A stretch of DNA of 64,000 bases from Intestinimonas sp052065695 (GCF_052065695.1 NZ_JBQHTM010000007.1:1-64000); one strand, 5' to 3'. Shown: positions 1 to 8,498, numbered from the stretch's first letter. Numbers and translations: made by a program. The notes: generated from the letters alone by a model not told the origin.

Positions 1-68
1 CCGTAAATGTTTCCTGTTTCTTCATCCCCATACACCACCATTGCGTTGATAGTGTTATTATCCCACAT
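1..68 (-). CDS. possible start of a leftward gene cut by the window edge
   Basis: On the minus strand an ATG at 68 opens a frame of 22 full codons beginning MWDNNTINAMVVYGDEETG that runs off the left edge. An in-frame TAA lies just upstream and an AAAGG sequence sits in ribosome-binding position. The residues look protein-like but are too few to assign a family. A second minus-strand frame is also open here, so this call is weak. It would be divergent from the PadR gene, leaving about 87 bp as a shared upstream region. Confidence 0.3.
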   Translation of the reverse strand, partial: MWDNNTINAMVVYGDEETGNIY

Positions 69-155
69 CCGGAGCCTTTATGGTAGTGCGGATTAAATCA
101 GAGATTCCCTAGAAAGCCGAGGTATTTTTGATCTTGACAGAAAGGAGCGACTTCC

Positions 156-500
156 ATGAAGGCGGACAAAAATCTGCTCTCCGGCAGCACCACCCTACTG
201 GTCCTCTCCCTGCTCTCCACTGGCGACAAGTACGGCTATGAGATGATCGCCGAGCTGGATGCCCGGAGCGACCACACCTTCACCCTGAAGGAGGGGACCC
301 TCTACCCCATCCTCCACGGTCTGGAGAAGGAGGGGGCGGTGAAGTCCTACACCAAGGAGGCCGACACCGGCCGGACCCGGAAATACTACCGGATCACCAA
401 AAAGGGCCTGCGGGCTCTAGAGGAACAGAAGAAGGAGTGGGTGGAGTTCTCCGAGAAGGTAAACGCCATCCTGGCGGGCTGCGCCCCCGCCCTGGCCTGA
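156..500 (+). CDS. PadR-family transcriptional regulator
   Basis: A 114-residue winged-helix protein. Residues about 10-90 match the PadR pattern: LLVLSLLSTGDKYGYEMI, then the recognition segment around EGTLYPILHGLEKEG, then the wing with GRTRKYYRITKKG. PadR proteins are dimeric repressors that often control membrane proteins encoded next to them. The AGGAGCG ribosome site upstream of ATG 156 fixes the start. The next gene begins 48 bp downstream on the same strand and carries a HAAS-like N-terminus. PadR plus HAAS-domain protein is a common pairing, so these genes probably form one operon. The ligand is unknown. Confidence 0.88.
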   Translation: MKADKNLLSGSTTLLVLSLLSTGDKYGYEMIAELDARSDHTFTLKEGTLYPILHGLEKEGAVKSYTKEADTGRTRKYYRITKKGLRALEEQKKEWVEFSEKVNAILAGCAPALA

Positions 501-548
501 TGGACGCCTCTTTTGACCTGCTGCCCGGGACCTGCAAGGAGGTGTTCC

Positions 549-1355
549 ATGGACCGCCGACAATTCTGTGATACCGTCACCCGGCAGCTCCGGTGTCGGT
601 GGGAGGCCCCCACCGTCCGGCAGGAGCTCTCCGACCACATCCAGGACCACATGGACGCCCTTCTCTCCGGCGGCATGGGCCGTGAGGAAGCCGAGGAGGC
701 CGCCGTGGCCGCCATGGGCGACCCGGAGACTCTGGGCAGGGCCCTGGACGCCCTCCACTCTCCCTGGCCTTGGCGGATCTCTCTCCTATGCGCCCGGTGC
801 TGCAAGATCGCTCTGGTGCTGGCCGTAGTTCTGACTCTCCAGAACCTGATGACTGAGGACCTGCCCTCCCCTCGGTTCCTCCCCACCGCCACGGCCTCCT
901 CCGTCGCTCAGGACCTGCTCCGGGAGAATTGGGAGGAGGAGGTCCGGGCCGTCGGCACCGTCACCGGCGGCGGCAGGCTGGGTGACTATACCTTCCGCCC
1001 CCAGGGGGAGGCCCTTCTGGTCTACCGTCCCGACCATACATACGATGACGGCACCGTCTACCCCAGCGGACTGCGGCTTACCTTCCTGGTCAAGACCACC
1101 CACTTCCAGCCCTGGCTGGATGACGTGGACATCCCCTGGTACGCCCTCTCCGCCCGGGACGACCGGGGCAACACCTATGGCCCGGAGGATCTGGGCACCT
1201 ATTCGGTGTCCACCGGCGGGCGGCTCCTGGGTTATCAGGAGTTCTCCCTCTACGACGGCGACCCGGAGGCCCGACGCTTCACCTTCACCGTGGCCGCCGC
1301 CGGGGAGCGGCTGACCTTTACCGTGACTCTGGAGGAAGGAGGTGCGTCCACATGA
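549..1355 (+). CDS. HAAS/permease-prefix-like membrane protein, copy 1
   Basis: A 268-residue protein. Residues 1-75 form a helical module (MDRRQFCDTVTRQLRCRW, then ELSDHIQDHMDAL and EEAAVAAMGDPETLG) typical of HAAS / permease-prefix domains that accompany PadR regulators. One membrane helix follows (about residues 83-97), and the rest appears extracytoplasmic and beta-rich. ATG 549 is chosen over an earlier in-frame ATG at 513 because AAGGAGGTG lies just before it. Its stop overlaps the start of the next gene (ATGA). A paralogue lies at 2070-2855; the two share the N-terminus and the later TGTVTGGG and LSTGGRL-type segments. The function of the outer domain is unknown. Confidence 0.7.
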   Translation: MDRRQFCDTVTRQLRCRWEAPTVRQELSDHIQDHMDALLSGGMGREEAEEAAVAAMGDPETLGRALDALHSPWPWRISLLCARCCKIALVLAVVLTLQNLMTEDLPSPRFLPTATASSVAQDLLRENWEEEVRAVGTVTGGGRLGDYTFRPQGEALLVYRPDHTYDDGTVYPSGLRLTFLVKTTHFQPWLDDVDIPWYALSARDDRGNTYGPEDLGTYSVSTGGRLLGYQEFSLYDGDPEARRFTFTVAAAGERLTFTVTLEEGGAST

Positions 1356-2056
1356 GACTGTGGGAGCACTGGGAGGACCTGCCCATCCGCCTCCGGGCCG
1401 GGCTCTCCGCCCTGTTCCTGGTCCTGGCCCTCCTTCTGCTGTGGTGGCCCTCCGGCTGGGCCTGGCCCACCCGGACCCTGGCCCACCGAGCCCTGGAGCG
1501 GGAGCATCTCTTCGGCCGAGGGGAGATCGTGGCGGAGGGGGAGATCACCCGCTCTGAGGAAGCCTCCCCCATGCATCAGCCGGGCACCCACTTTGTCGTG
1601 AGTGAGCGGGATGGCCGCTACGCCGTCTCCGTCCTCCGGCCCAAGTGGGGCTTCCTGTGGCGGAGCACCGATGATCTCTTCTGGTCCTATCAGGTCCTCA
1701 CCCCCACCGAGGAAAAACCTCTTGCCTACGGTTTCCTGGTCAGCGACCCCATCTACACCGTCAATTCCGGCATGGTCGGGACCTCCGGCTGGGAATACCT
1801 GTTGCTGGTGGCCTCCGCCGACCCGGACATCGTCCGGGTGGAGGTGACCATGGACCTGGTAAACCGGGACGAGTTGGAACAGGACCCGGACTGGGGCCTC
1901 CACCACGGGGTCACCGTGGAGGCGGCGGAGACCGAACCGGGCAGCGGCCTGTGGCTTGCCCCCATCACCTTGGAGGAGACCGGCGGCGGCACCTACATCG
2001 TCCTCCGTGGCTACGACGCCGCCGGAGAACTGGTCTATACCTATATCCCCCAGTGA
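1352..2056 (+). CDS. single-pass membrane protein of unknown function, copy 1
   Basis: A 234-residue protein with a short cytoplasmic start, one hydrophobic helix (about residues 16-36, LSALFLVLALLLLWWPSG) and a probable extracytoplasmic domain. It overlaps the upstream gene by 4 bp (ATGA), which implies translational coupling. A paralogue lies at 2852-3574; shared landmarks are SGWAWPTRTLAHRALE, FGRGEIVAEGE, VLTPTEE and RVEVTMD. I do not recognise a named family. The strict alternation with HAAS-domain proteins suggests each pair works as a unit. Confidence 0.65.
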   Translation: MRLWEHWEDLPIRLRAGLSALFLVLALLLLWWPSGWAWPTRTLAHRALEREHLFGRGEIVAEGEITRSEEASPMHQPGTHFVVSERDGRYAVSVLRPKWGFLWRSTDDLFWSYQVLTPTEEKPLAYGFLVSDPIYTVNSGMVGTSGWEYLLLVASADPDIVRVEVTMDLVNRDELEQDPDWGLHHGVTVEAAETEPGSGLWLAPITLEETGGGTYIVLRGYDAAGELVYTYIPQ

Positions 2057-2069
2057 AAGGAGGGTCTCC

Positions 2070-2855
2070 ATGTACCGCCACCAATTCTGTGAGCTCGTCA
2101 CCGGGCAGCTCCGGTGCAAGTGGGAGGCCCCTGCCGTCTGGCAGGAGCTCTCCGACCACATTCAGGACCACCAGGCCGCCCTCATGGCAGAGGGTATGGG
2201 TCGGGACCAGGCGGAGGAGGCCGCCGTGGCCGCCATGGGGGACCCGGAGGAGCTGGGGAAGGCCCTGGATGTCCTTCACTCCCCCTGGCCCTGGCGGATC
2301 TACCACGCCGTCCGGGCCGTTGCCATTGCCCTTCTGGTGCTGGCCCTCTGTCTGGGACTTGGCTCCTTTTTCGGGAACGGTGATTCTGTGAACGCCCTTT
2401 TGGAGGACCTGGGCTATGCCCTGAAGGAGCGAGATCCCCAGTACATCATGGACCGCTACGTCCTCACCGACAGTGACACCGTCCAAACCACCGGCACCGT
2501 CACCGGCGGCGGGGCCATCGGCCCCTACCGCCTCTCCCCCGCCGGGGAGGCCCTCTTCCTGGCCCAGGAGAACGGCGATACCCGGCTGGCCTTCCTGGTC
2601 TCCACCTTCCATCCTCAGCCCTGGCTGGAAAGTCTGTACCCGGACGGTCAGCCCTGCTCCGCTGTGGACGATCTGGGCAACCGCTATGGCCCCGACCAGG
2701 TCTCCTTTCTGAGCACCGGCGGACGCCTGCGGGACCTCTGCCGGGTCTTTTTGGAGGACCCCGACCCCGCCGCCCGCCGCTTCACCTTCACCTTGGACAC
2801 CGACCGTGGGAGCATCACCTTTACCGTCGCGCTGGAAGGAGGAGAACACACATGA
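2070..2855 (+). CDS. HAAS/permease-prefix-like membrane protein, copy 2
   Basis: A 261-residue paralogue of the protein at 549-1355. The first 75 residues (MYRHQFCELVTGQLRCKW, ELSDHIQDHQAAL, EEAAVAAMGDPEELG) are close to copy 1, while the outer domain has diverged. One membrane helix lies at about residues 83-103 (VAIALLVLALCLGLGSFF). ATG 2070 is preceded by GAAAGGAGGGTCTCC, so the earlier in-frame ATG at 1956, which lies inside the upstream gene, is not used. The stop overlaps the next start by 4 bp. Confidence 0.7.
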   Translation: MYRHQFCELVTGQLRCKWEAPAVWQELSDHIQDHQAALMAEGMGRDQAEEAAVAAMGDPEELGKALDVLHSPWPWRIYHAVRAVAIALLVLALCLGLGSFFGNGDSVNALLEDLGYALKERDPQYIMDRYVLTDSDTVQTTGTVTGGGAIGPYRLSPAGEALFLAQENGDTRLAFLVSTFHPQPWLESLYPDGQPCSAVDDLGNRYGPDQVSFLSTGGRLRDLCRVFLEDPDPAARRFTFTLDTDRGSITFTVALEGGEHT

Positions 2856-3574
2856 AACAGTCCCTGCGCCCCCTTCCTGTCCGGGTCCGTCTGGTTCTGA
2901 GCCTTATTCTTCTGGTCCTGACCTTCTTCCTGGCCTGGTGGGCCACCGGCTGGGCCTGGCCCACCAGGGAACTGGCCTACCGGGCTCTGGAGACCGCCCA
3001 CGGCTTCGGTCCCGGGGAGATCGTGGCTCAGGGGGAGGTCACCTTTGAGAAGGGCTACTCCAACCAGAGCGGCGCCGACTTCTCCGCCTGGATGGCGGGT
3101 CGCTCCGGCGATTCCTTCGCCTTTTCGGTGCTGGAACAGGCCCCCGGCCCCCTATGGCGGGGGAACGACCCGCCGTACTACTCCTTCCGGGTCCTCACCC
3201 CCACCGAGGAAGCCCCGCTGGCCGCCGCCGTGCTGGCTCGGGGAGACGGTCCCTTTGGGAGCCGCCCGGTCGGCACACCCTTTCTTCTTCATTCGGAATA
3301 TCTGTGGGCCATCTGTGCCCTGGACCCCGCCATCGTCCGGGTGGAGCTGACCATGAACTACACCTACCGCCTGGGGACCGACGTGGATTTCAGCGATCCC
3401 ATGGAGTCCGCCCCGGTCACCGCCCAGGCCCAGCCCATGGGGTCGGGAGTGTGGCTGGCCCGGGTCCGGCTCCCGGACCCTCTGGAGGGACGCGGCGGCG
3501 CTTACTCCGCCAACCACTCCCTCCGGGGCTATGGCGCCGACGGGCGGCTGATTTACGACTCCGGCCTTTCCTGA
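2852..3574 (+). CDS. single-pass membrane protein of unknown function, copy 2
   Basis: A 240-residue paralogue of 1352-2056. It has a membrane helix at about residues 15-33 (VLSLILLVLTFFLAWW) and then the shared TGWAWPTRELAYRALE, FGPGEIVAQGE, VLTPTEE and RVELTMNYTY landmarks. It is the last gene of the duplicated module and overlaps copy 2 of the HAAS-like gene by ATGA. The duplicated unit is about 1.5 kb per copy. The outer domains differ more than the N-termini, which suggests an old duplication followed by divergence. Confidence 0.65.
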   Translation: MKQSLRPLPVRVRLVLSLILLVLTFFLAWWATGWAWPTRELAYRALETAHGFGPGEIVAQGEVTFEKGYSNQSGADFSAWMAGRSGDSFAFSVLEQAPGPLWRGNDPPYYSFRVLTPTEEAPLAAAVLARGDGPFGSRPVGTPFLLHSEYLWAICALDPAIVRVELTMNYTYRLGTDVDFSDPMESAPVTAQAQPMGSGVWLARVRLPDPLEGRGGAYSANHSLRGYGADGRLIYDSGLS

Positions 3575-3675
3575 CGGGAGCTTGTATTTCCCATCTGCCC
3601 CCGACAGCCTTCCCCTTGACCTCTCTCCCAATAAATGGTATTTTATGGCACACCACTGTGAAAAGAGGGAGTGCC

Positions 3676-4188
3676 ATGCGAATTTCCGCCGCTCTACTGC
3701 TGCTGTTCCTCCTGCTGTTTCCCCGGGCCAGGGCCGCCTCTACCCCCGCTGCCGTCACCCGTGGGGAGTTTGTAGTCTTGCTGTGGGAGAGCGCCGGGGC
3801 CGTCCCCGGAGATGCCGCCCTGGGCTTTTCCGACGTGCTGAAAGATGACAACTGTTCCACGGCGGTGGGGTGGGCGGCGGAGCGGCGGCTGGTATTGGGC
3901 ACCGGCGGCGGTCGCTTCGAGCCGGACCGCCCCATCACCCGAGAGGAGGCCGCCGTCCTCCTTCGTCGTTGGGCGGCCCTTCAGGGCCGGGACACCTTTC
4001 TCCCCGACGGCGTGGCCGAATGTAACGACTACGTCGACATCTCCCCCTGGGCGGACGACTCCCTGTACTGGGCCACAGACTCGGGCCTGCTGGAGTGGTC
4101 CCCGGGAGGACGGCTGGACCCCGGCGGCACCCTGACGCCGTCCGAGGCCATCGATATTTTCCACCGGTTCCGCTATGAACAGGCATAA
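3676..4188 (+). CDS. small secreted SLH-domain protein
   Basis: A 170-residue protein with a signal peptide (MRISAALLLLFLLLFPRARA, cleavage near residue 20) followed by S-layer-homology motifs. One is GFSDVLKDDN...GWAAERRLVLGTGGGRF...PITREEAAVLL; a second is YVDISPWADD...ATDSGLLEW...LTPSEAIDIF. SLH domains bind pyruvylated secondary cell-wall polymer. Two or three SLH units without a large passenger domain suggest a small wall-anchored protein. ATG 3676 is supported by AGAGGGAG and by a signal peptide beginning there; the longer upstream reading frame overlaps the preceding gene in another frame. A bidirectional hairpin follows the stop. Confidence 0.75.
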   Translation: MRISAALLLLFLLLFPRARAASTPAAVTRGEFVVLLWESAGAVPGDAALGFSDVLKDDNCSTAVGWAAERRLVLGTGGGRFEPDRPITREEAAVLLRRWAALQGRDTFLPDGVAECNDYVDISPWADDSLYWATDSGLLEWSPGGRLDPGGTLTPSEAIDIFHRFRYEQA

Positions 4189-4189
4189 A

Positions 4190-4230
4190 AAGAGGTCGTC
4201 AGATTCCGAATTGGAAACTGACGACCTCTT
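4190..4230. terminator. bidirectional terminator between the SLH gene and the phage operon
   Basis: A 13-bp perfect stem (AAGAGGTCGTCAG / CTGACGACCTCTT) with A-rich and T-rich flanks on the two sides. It separates the rightward SLH gene from the 3' end of the leftward phage operon and could serve both. Confidence 0.85.
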
Positions 4231-4244
4231 TCTACGTTTCGCAA

Positions 4245-4676
4245 TTATTTTTGTCCCTGGTCATTCTGTTCTTTGAGCACATCCAGAGCCTCCCGGAGGA
4301 AGGCCGGATAGGGCACCCCCATGAGCCCCAGATTCTCCAGAATGGAGAGTCCCTCGTTGCCGATAAAGAACAGGATGACCGCCGTTCTGGCCCAGTCACC
4401 CCCCAGCAGGTGGTCCAGCCGGGCCCCCACCAGCACCAAGGCCAGCTCAGCCCCCTTCTTGCACAGCCCCCGAAAGCCCGCCCGGCTGTCCAGGGCGCCG
4501 TCGCTGCTCTTTTCAGATCGCTTGAAGACCCCGGCCACCACCACACCGGAGAGGTAGTCCAACACCATGCAGGCCACCAGGGTCTGTAAGGCGGCATCCC
4601 ACCCTCCCAGGGCGGCGGAGAGGGCGCTTCCAAACATGGCGGCCACGGCCAACACAGCCTCTTTCAGTCTGTTCAC
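4245..4676 (-). CDS. phage holin
   Basis: About 143 residues with several hydrophobic helices (LAVAAMFGSALSAALGGW, TLVACMVLDYLSGVVVAG, ELALVLVGARLDHLL, AVILFFIGNEGLSILENLG). DYLSGVVVAG and the FFIGNEGLSILEN segment are characteristic of the toxin-secretion / phage-lysis holin family of Firmicutes prophages. The start is a GTG at 4676 overlapping the upstream stop (GTGA); a longer in-frame ATG at 4715 lacks a good ribosome site. It is the last gene of the operon. No endolysin gene lies next to it, so any lysin would have to act in trans or be absent. Confidence 0.85.
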   Translation of the reverse strand: MNRLKEAVLAVAAMFGSALSAALGGWDAALQTLVACMVLDYLSGVVVAGVFKRSEKSSDGALDSRAGFRGLCKKGAELALVLVGARLDHLLGGDWARTAVILFFIGNEGLSILENLGLMGVPYPAFLREALDVLKEQNDQGQK

Positions 4677-5131
4677 ACTTCCACCTCGATCCAGCCCGTC
4701 ACGTCGGGTGCCCACACATTGCCGTCCATGGTGCTCTCATAGACCTTGCCCTGGTAGAGCACCCGGTCGCCGGTCTTGTAGGCGTCATGGGCGCCGGAAG
4801 GCTGCACCCACTCCGGGATGGCGTCCGGCTCCTCCGTGGTTGCCCCCAGGGGGGTGTATAGGGCAGGGGTGGCGTCTATAAGCCAGTCGGCCTGACTGGT
4901 GTGGTCCTGGACCACCCGGTAAAGGTTTCCCTGGGCATCGGAGATCCGCTCCCCGGCAGTGTAGGCTGTCCCCGCCGTCCACGCCGGGAAGAGGGCGCCC
5001 ACCTGGGCGGCCTCCTCATCGGCCAGGACTGCGGCCTGCTGCCTGGCCAGCAGCAGGACAGCCTCCTGCTCCAGGTCGTACCGGTCCTTCTCATAGAGGA
5101 TCACCCCACGGGCGATCTGCTCTGCTCTCAT
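4673..5131 (-). CDS. phage tail-associated carbohydrate-binding-module protein
   Basis: 152 residues. An N-terminal helical part (LEQEAVLLLARQQAAVLADEEAAQ) is followed by two WxxGxxYxxGxxV-type repeats. These are PAWTAGTAYTAGERI...GNLYRVVQDHTSQADW and PSGAHDAYKTGDRVLYQGKVYES...W, the signature of chitin-binding type 3 (CBM5/12-like) modules. Such modules occur at the end of PBSX-like tail operons, where they may contact cell-wall glycans. Position after YmfQ and before the holin matches the slot of PBSX xkdV/xkdW. No collagen-like or fibre domain is present, so this is probably not the main receptor fibre. Confidence 0.75.
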   Translation of the reverse strand: MRAEQIARGVILYEKDRYDLEQEAVLLLARQQAAVLADEEAAQVGALFPAWTAGTAYTAGERISDAQGNLYRVVQDHTSQADWLIDATPALYTPLGATTEEPDAIPEWVQPSGAHDAYKTGDRVLYQGKVYESTMDGNVWAPDVTGWIEVEV

Positions 5132-5146
5132 GTCTCTCGCTCCCTT

Positions 5147-5719
5147 CTATGTGTCCCGCACCAGCTTTTCCAGTGTCTCCCAGGTGTAGTTTCCGGCCTC
5201 AATGTCGCCCCAGGTGCCAAACAGGGCCTCCATCCGCTCCCAGGTGACGTACCAGAAGACATACTCAATCCCCAGATGGCAGGGCAGGATGTCCTCGATG
5301 ATCTGTTTCAGCTCCTCAAAGCCATCGGGGATGCCGGGCACATCGGGGAAGCGCACCTCCACATAGCCTGGCGTGCCGGTCTCGCTGGCCACGGCGTTGA
5401 GGCCGCAGCCGGCCAGGTTGTCGTTGATGGCCGTCAGGGTGAAGCTGTCCCCGCCGATGCGCAACAGGGCAGCCAGGGCCGCCCGCCGCCGTTCCAGTGA
5501 ATTTGTCACCGGCCGGCGGACCAGCAGGCTCTCCACCGCCTCCAGTCCGGTGTCCTGGGCGGTGGTGAGGAGCATCTCCCGCTCCACCCGGTCCAGCTCG
5601 GACCCGCAGCCGTCCAAACCGGCGCCGACGCCGGTGAGCTCTCCGGCGCCGTAGCCCTCCTCCAGGCGATAGACCCCCAGGGGCCGCAGCAAGTCTTTCA
5701 GTGCCTCCGCGTAACTCAT
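5147..5719 (-). CDS. YmfQ/DUF2313-family tail protein
   Basis: 190 residues matching the YmfQ / Mu gp48-like family that sits beside the baseplate J protein. Landmarks are an early LLRPLGVY segment, the helical middle (AQDTGLEAVESLLVRRP...SLERRRAALAALLRIGG) and the C-terminal PCHLGIEYVFWYVTW. In Mu- and PBSX-type contractile tails it forms part of the baseplate wedge or fibre connector. Its start overlaps the stop of the baseplate J gene by 4 bp. Confidence 0.85.
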   Translation of the reverse strand: MSYAEALKDLLRPLGVYRLEEGYGAGELTGVGAGLDGCGSELDRVEREMLLTTAQDTGLEAVESLLVRRPVTNSLERRRAALAALLRIGGDSFTLTAINDNLAGCGLNAVASETGTPGYVEVRFPDVPGIPDGFEELKQIIEDILPCHLGIEYVFWYVTWERMEALFGTWGDIEAGNYTWETLEKLVRDT

Positions 5720-6771
5720 GCCATCGCCTCCACGGTCAGACCGGACAGCTGGGGCAGCTCATCGGCAGCCACCGCCACGTCTGCCTCAGGTGAGGTCACC
5801 CGGTAGTTCTCCACGCCGTCCACGGCGTAGATGAGGTCCCCCAACCTGGCCAACAGCACGTTTTCCCCCAGCCGGTGGCCGTCAAACCAGGTCCTCAGGG
5901 CGGACTCCACCGCCGTGCGCACTTGTTCGGCGTCCTTGTTGGCGGCCGCCGCCACCTGGACGGAGACCGTAATCTCTTTCATGGTGGGGGCCCGGACCTG
6001 GACCTCCACGGCGATCTCCCGCCGCTCCTCGAAGTAGGCGGTCAGCTCCTCCAGCAGCTCGGCACCAGGCGCACCGGCCGCCGTGGCCACCACCACGTCC
6101 ACCGTCCCCACGCCCCGGGGCCGGGGGATCACCGTGGCCGCCGCCACTTCCTCAAAGGAGAGCGCCCCCTGCTGATAAAAGGCGGCGTTGGCTCCGTTGG
6201 GCATCCGGCGGTAGGTTTCCAGCACCCTGGCGCGTAGGGTCTCGTCGTCCTCCCGGTCGGTGCCTCCGTAAAAGGCCTCCGGGTTGGTGCACCGGCTCAC
6301 CCCCATCGGAGCCACAGCCATGGTGAGGATGGTCCCCGCCGCCACATTGCCGGCGCTGCCCGGCTCCAGGGCCACCGCCTTGACGTTGGCCTGAGTGGTG
6401 CCAGCCCGGAGCACGCCATCCTCCACCGTCTCGAACCGCACCAGTCCCGCCGTCATACACACGGTCCCGGCTGCGATCTGCCGGTCTTGCTCGGCGGCGG
6501 TGTCCACGGTAAAGCGCAGGACCCCCTCCGCCGCCGTGGCCTCCCGCCGCTCCAGTCCCCGGAGCTGGGCGTGCATATCCAGGCACGTCCCCTCCGCCGT
6601 CTGGGGGAAGCATTGCCGCTCCACCCAGTCACACTGGACATAGAGGGCAAAGACCTGGGCGGCCATGGCGTACATCCGCACTGCCAGGTCGCCGCTTTCC
6701 GCCGCCTCGGCTCCGGTGGCATCGGCGTAGGCCGCCATCATCTCATTGTAGATCTCCTCTACGCTCTTCAC
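5716..6771 (-). CDS. baseplate J-like protein (XkdT / Mu gp47 type)
   Basis: 351 residues of the baseplate J / gp47 family, a wedge component of contractile-tail baseplates. Landmarks are the N-terminal MKSVEEIYNEMMAAY, LDMHAQLRGLERREATAA, the GTXXXAGXGxVxA-like GSAGNVAAGTILTM region, and GTDREDDETLRARVLETY before a C-terminal beta domain. The start is GTG at 6771 preceded by GGGAGGAG. Length is typical for PBSX XkdT. Neighbours (gp25-like upstream, YmfQ downstream) follow the canonical order. Confidence 0.92.
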   Translation of the reverse strand: MKSVEEIYNEMMAAYADATGAEAAESGDLAVRMYAMAAQVFALYVQCDWVERQCFPQTAEGTCLDMHAQLRGLERREATAAEGVLRFTVDTAAEQDRQIAAGTVCMTAGLVRFETVEDGVLRAGTTQANVKAVALEPGSAGNVAAGTILTMAVAPMGVSRCTNPEAFYGGTDREDDETLRARVLETYRRMPNGANAAFYQQGALSFEEVAAATVIPRPRGVGTVDVVVATAAGAPGAELLEELTAYFEERREIAVEVQVRAPTMKEITVSVQVAAAANKDAEQVRTAVESALRTWFDGHRLGENVLLARLGDLIYAVDGVENYRVTSPEADVAVAADELPQLSGLTVEAMA

Positions 6772-6790
6772 GACAAACTCCTCCCTCGCC

Positions 6791-7135
6791 TCAAACGGTT
6801 ACCTCCGCCGCCAGGTGCACACCGTTCCACTCCATGTCCACCCCTACCCGAAGCCTGCCGGGCTGGCTCTCCTCCACGGTTACCCCGGTGACCTCCACGT
6901 CCTCCTCTCGGAGGGCCTCGGCGGCATACTGCCGGGCCAGAGCCTGCCGGTCGCCGGGCTTTTCACGGACCAGCAGGTAGAGCCGACTTCCCAACTCTGG
7001 CAGGAAGGGGAAGCTCCCTCGCCGGGCCTGGAGCCGGAAGAGGACCCGCTGGAGAAGATCCTGGGCACCCTCCACGGTCTGGAGTCCCCCCCGCTCGTCG
7101 GCCACATAGTCGCCATCTTTGAGCAGCAGCGCCAT
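6791..7135 (-). CDS. gp25/XkdS-like baseplate wedge protein
   Basis: 114 residues with the gp25 / DUF2634 pattern: VADERGGLQTVEGAQDLLQR, then FPFLPELGSRLYLLV, then a C-terminal strand pair. T4 gp25-like proteins nucleate sheath assembly at the baseplate. Start ATG 7135 lies 6 bp after the stop of the upstream spike gene. Confidence 0.85.
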   Translation of the reverse strand: MALLLKDGDYVADERGGLQTVEGAQDLLQRVLFRLQARRGSFPFLPELGSRLYLLVREKPGDRQALARQYAAEALREEDVEVTGVTVEESQPGRLRVGVDMEWNGVHLAAEVTV

Positions 7136-7141
7136 GGTCCT

Positions 7142-7525
7142 CTACCCCCCACTTTTCTTTCGTTCAAAGATATCTTCGATGTTGGTTCCGTTGAGCTTCA
7201 CGATGCCCCGCAGGTCCACCGCCCCGCTGACATCCAAATGGATGCCGCTTCCGATTCCCTGGATCCAGACTTCACCGGGCCGGAGGTCCCCTCCTCCCGG
7301 CATGCCCAGTACCCAGGCCTGTTCCCCGTCGGCACCGGATTTGAGCACCAGTACGGTATCGCCCGCAGCAGGCTGCCAGTAATAGCCACCCGGGGTGAGT
7401 ATGGGCAGGTTCCGCCGCTCTCCGGTGAGACAGACGGCCGGCCGGCCACCCTCCAGGGTGACGATCCCCACCTCAGCCGTCTGTTCCCGGATTTTATCCT
7501 TATGATTTTGCTTGGAAAGCCACAT
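7142..7525 (-). CDS. baseplate assembly protein V / tail spike (XkdR-Mu gp45 type)
   Basis: 127 residues. It has an OB-fold-like region (VGIVTLEGGRPAVCLTGERR, then PGGYYWQPAAGDTVLVLK) followed by a beta-repeat spike stretch (GEVWIQGIGSGIHLDVSGAVDLRGIVKLNG). This is the compact gpV-type spike that sits at the tail tip. The ORF starts at ATG 7525 after GGGGGGAAGG. The short length is normal for minimal PBSX-type spikes. Confidence 0.8.
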   Translation of the reverse strand: MWLSKQNHKDKIREQTAEVGIVTLEGGRPAVCLTGERRNLPILTPGGYYWQPAAGDTVLVLKSGADGEQAWVLGMPGGGDLRPGEVWIQGIGSGIHLDVSGAVDLRGIVKLNGTNIEDIFERKKSGG

Positions 7526-7544
7526 CGTCCTTCCCCCCCTCTGT

Positions 7545-8498
7545 CTAAATAGCCGCGCCAGGTTCCCCCAGGGTGAGGGTGGTGGTCCCTCCGTCGGCGC
7601 CAGCGGTCACCCTAGCCTCCAGCACCCGCCAAGTGCCAGTGCAGTCCCAGCCGGGCCGCTCCATCCGCAGCAAGTCCCCGGGCCAGGCGAAAAAGAGCTC
7701 CGGCACCGTAACGGTGAGCCGCTGGAACTCCTTGGCCGACTGCCGGAGCTGGAAGTCGCCGCTGTAACGCATGGCCTGATAATTGCTTTTTCCCGGCATG
7801 GTCATGACCTGCCGCCGCCGGATCTGTTGGCCTGCAAAGCCGGTGTTTTTGACCTCTTCCACCGCCATCCGGGTCCTGTCCCGGACCCAGATCTCGGAAA
7901 GGACTCCATAGCGCCGCACCCTCCAGGCGATGGCGGTGACGGCGGTCTCCCCCTGGAGGACCAGGGTCTCCCCGTCGGAAAAGGGGGCGATGACCAACTG
8001 TCCCTGCCGGTCGAAGCGTGGCGTGATGCCGCCGTAGTAACAGGCAAACTGATAGAGGACCTGCCACTCGCTCTGTCCGCTCTGGACGGAGAAGCCGCTC
8101 ACCACCGGCAGCTCGGATACCCTGCCCACTTGAATGCCGTAGGGCACTACGTGGTCCCGGAGGATGTCCTCTGCCGTGGCAGTGAGATAATCGACAGGCA
8201 TGGCCTCATTGTCCAACAGCAGGGCGGCTATGCCCCGGCCGCTCACCTCCAGATACCCGCCGGAGCCTTCAATCCGGTGCTCCACCTCGTCCACAATACC
8301 CTTAAAGTAGACTGAGCCATCCATCGTCAGGGTGACCGTCACCGCCTTCTCGGCGCCGCTGGCCACATCCGGCTCCCAGGCGCACAGCAGGCGGAAGCTG
8401 TCGCAGGGCACTCCGGCGGTATATTCTACCTCCCACTCCAGGGGCTCCGGCAGCAGCAGCACGGTGCCGTCCCAGCAGGAGAGTCTCCACTCCATCAT
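7545..8498 (-). CDS. XkdQ-like baseplate hub protein
   Basis: 317 residues. The order of features (RLSCWDGTVLLLPEPLEWE, FKGIVDEVEHRIEGSGGYLEVSGRG, LTATAEDILRDHVVPYGI) fits the XkdQ / YqbQ hub family, related to gpD and T4 gp27. The start is the first ATG of an ATGATG at 8498 that overlaps the stop of the LysM gene (ATGA); the longer frame upstream is just the shadow of that gene. In PBSX-like tails XkdQ forms the hub that receives the spike. Confidence 0.85.
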   Translation of the reverse strand: MMEWRLSCWDGTVLLLPEPLEWEVEYTAGVPCDSFRLLCAWEPDVASGAEKAVTVTLTMDGSVYFKGIVDEVEHRIEGSGGYLEVSGRGIAALLLDNEAMPVDYLTATAEDILRDHVVPYGIQVGRVSELPVVSGFSVQSGQSEWQVLYQFACYYGGITPRFDRQGQLVIAPFSDGETLVLQGETAVTAIAWRVRRYGVLSEIWVRDRTRMAVEEVKNTGFAGQQIRRRQVMTMPGKSNYQAMRYSGDFQLRQSAKEFQRLTVTVPELFFAWPGDLLRMERPGWDCTGTWRVLEARVTAGADGGTTTLTLGEPGAAI

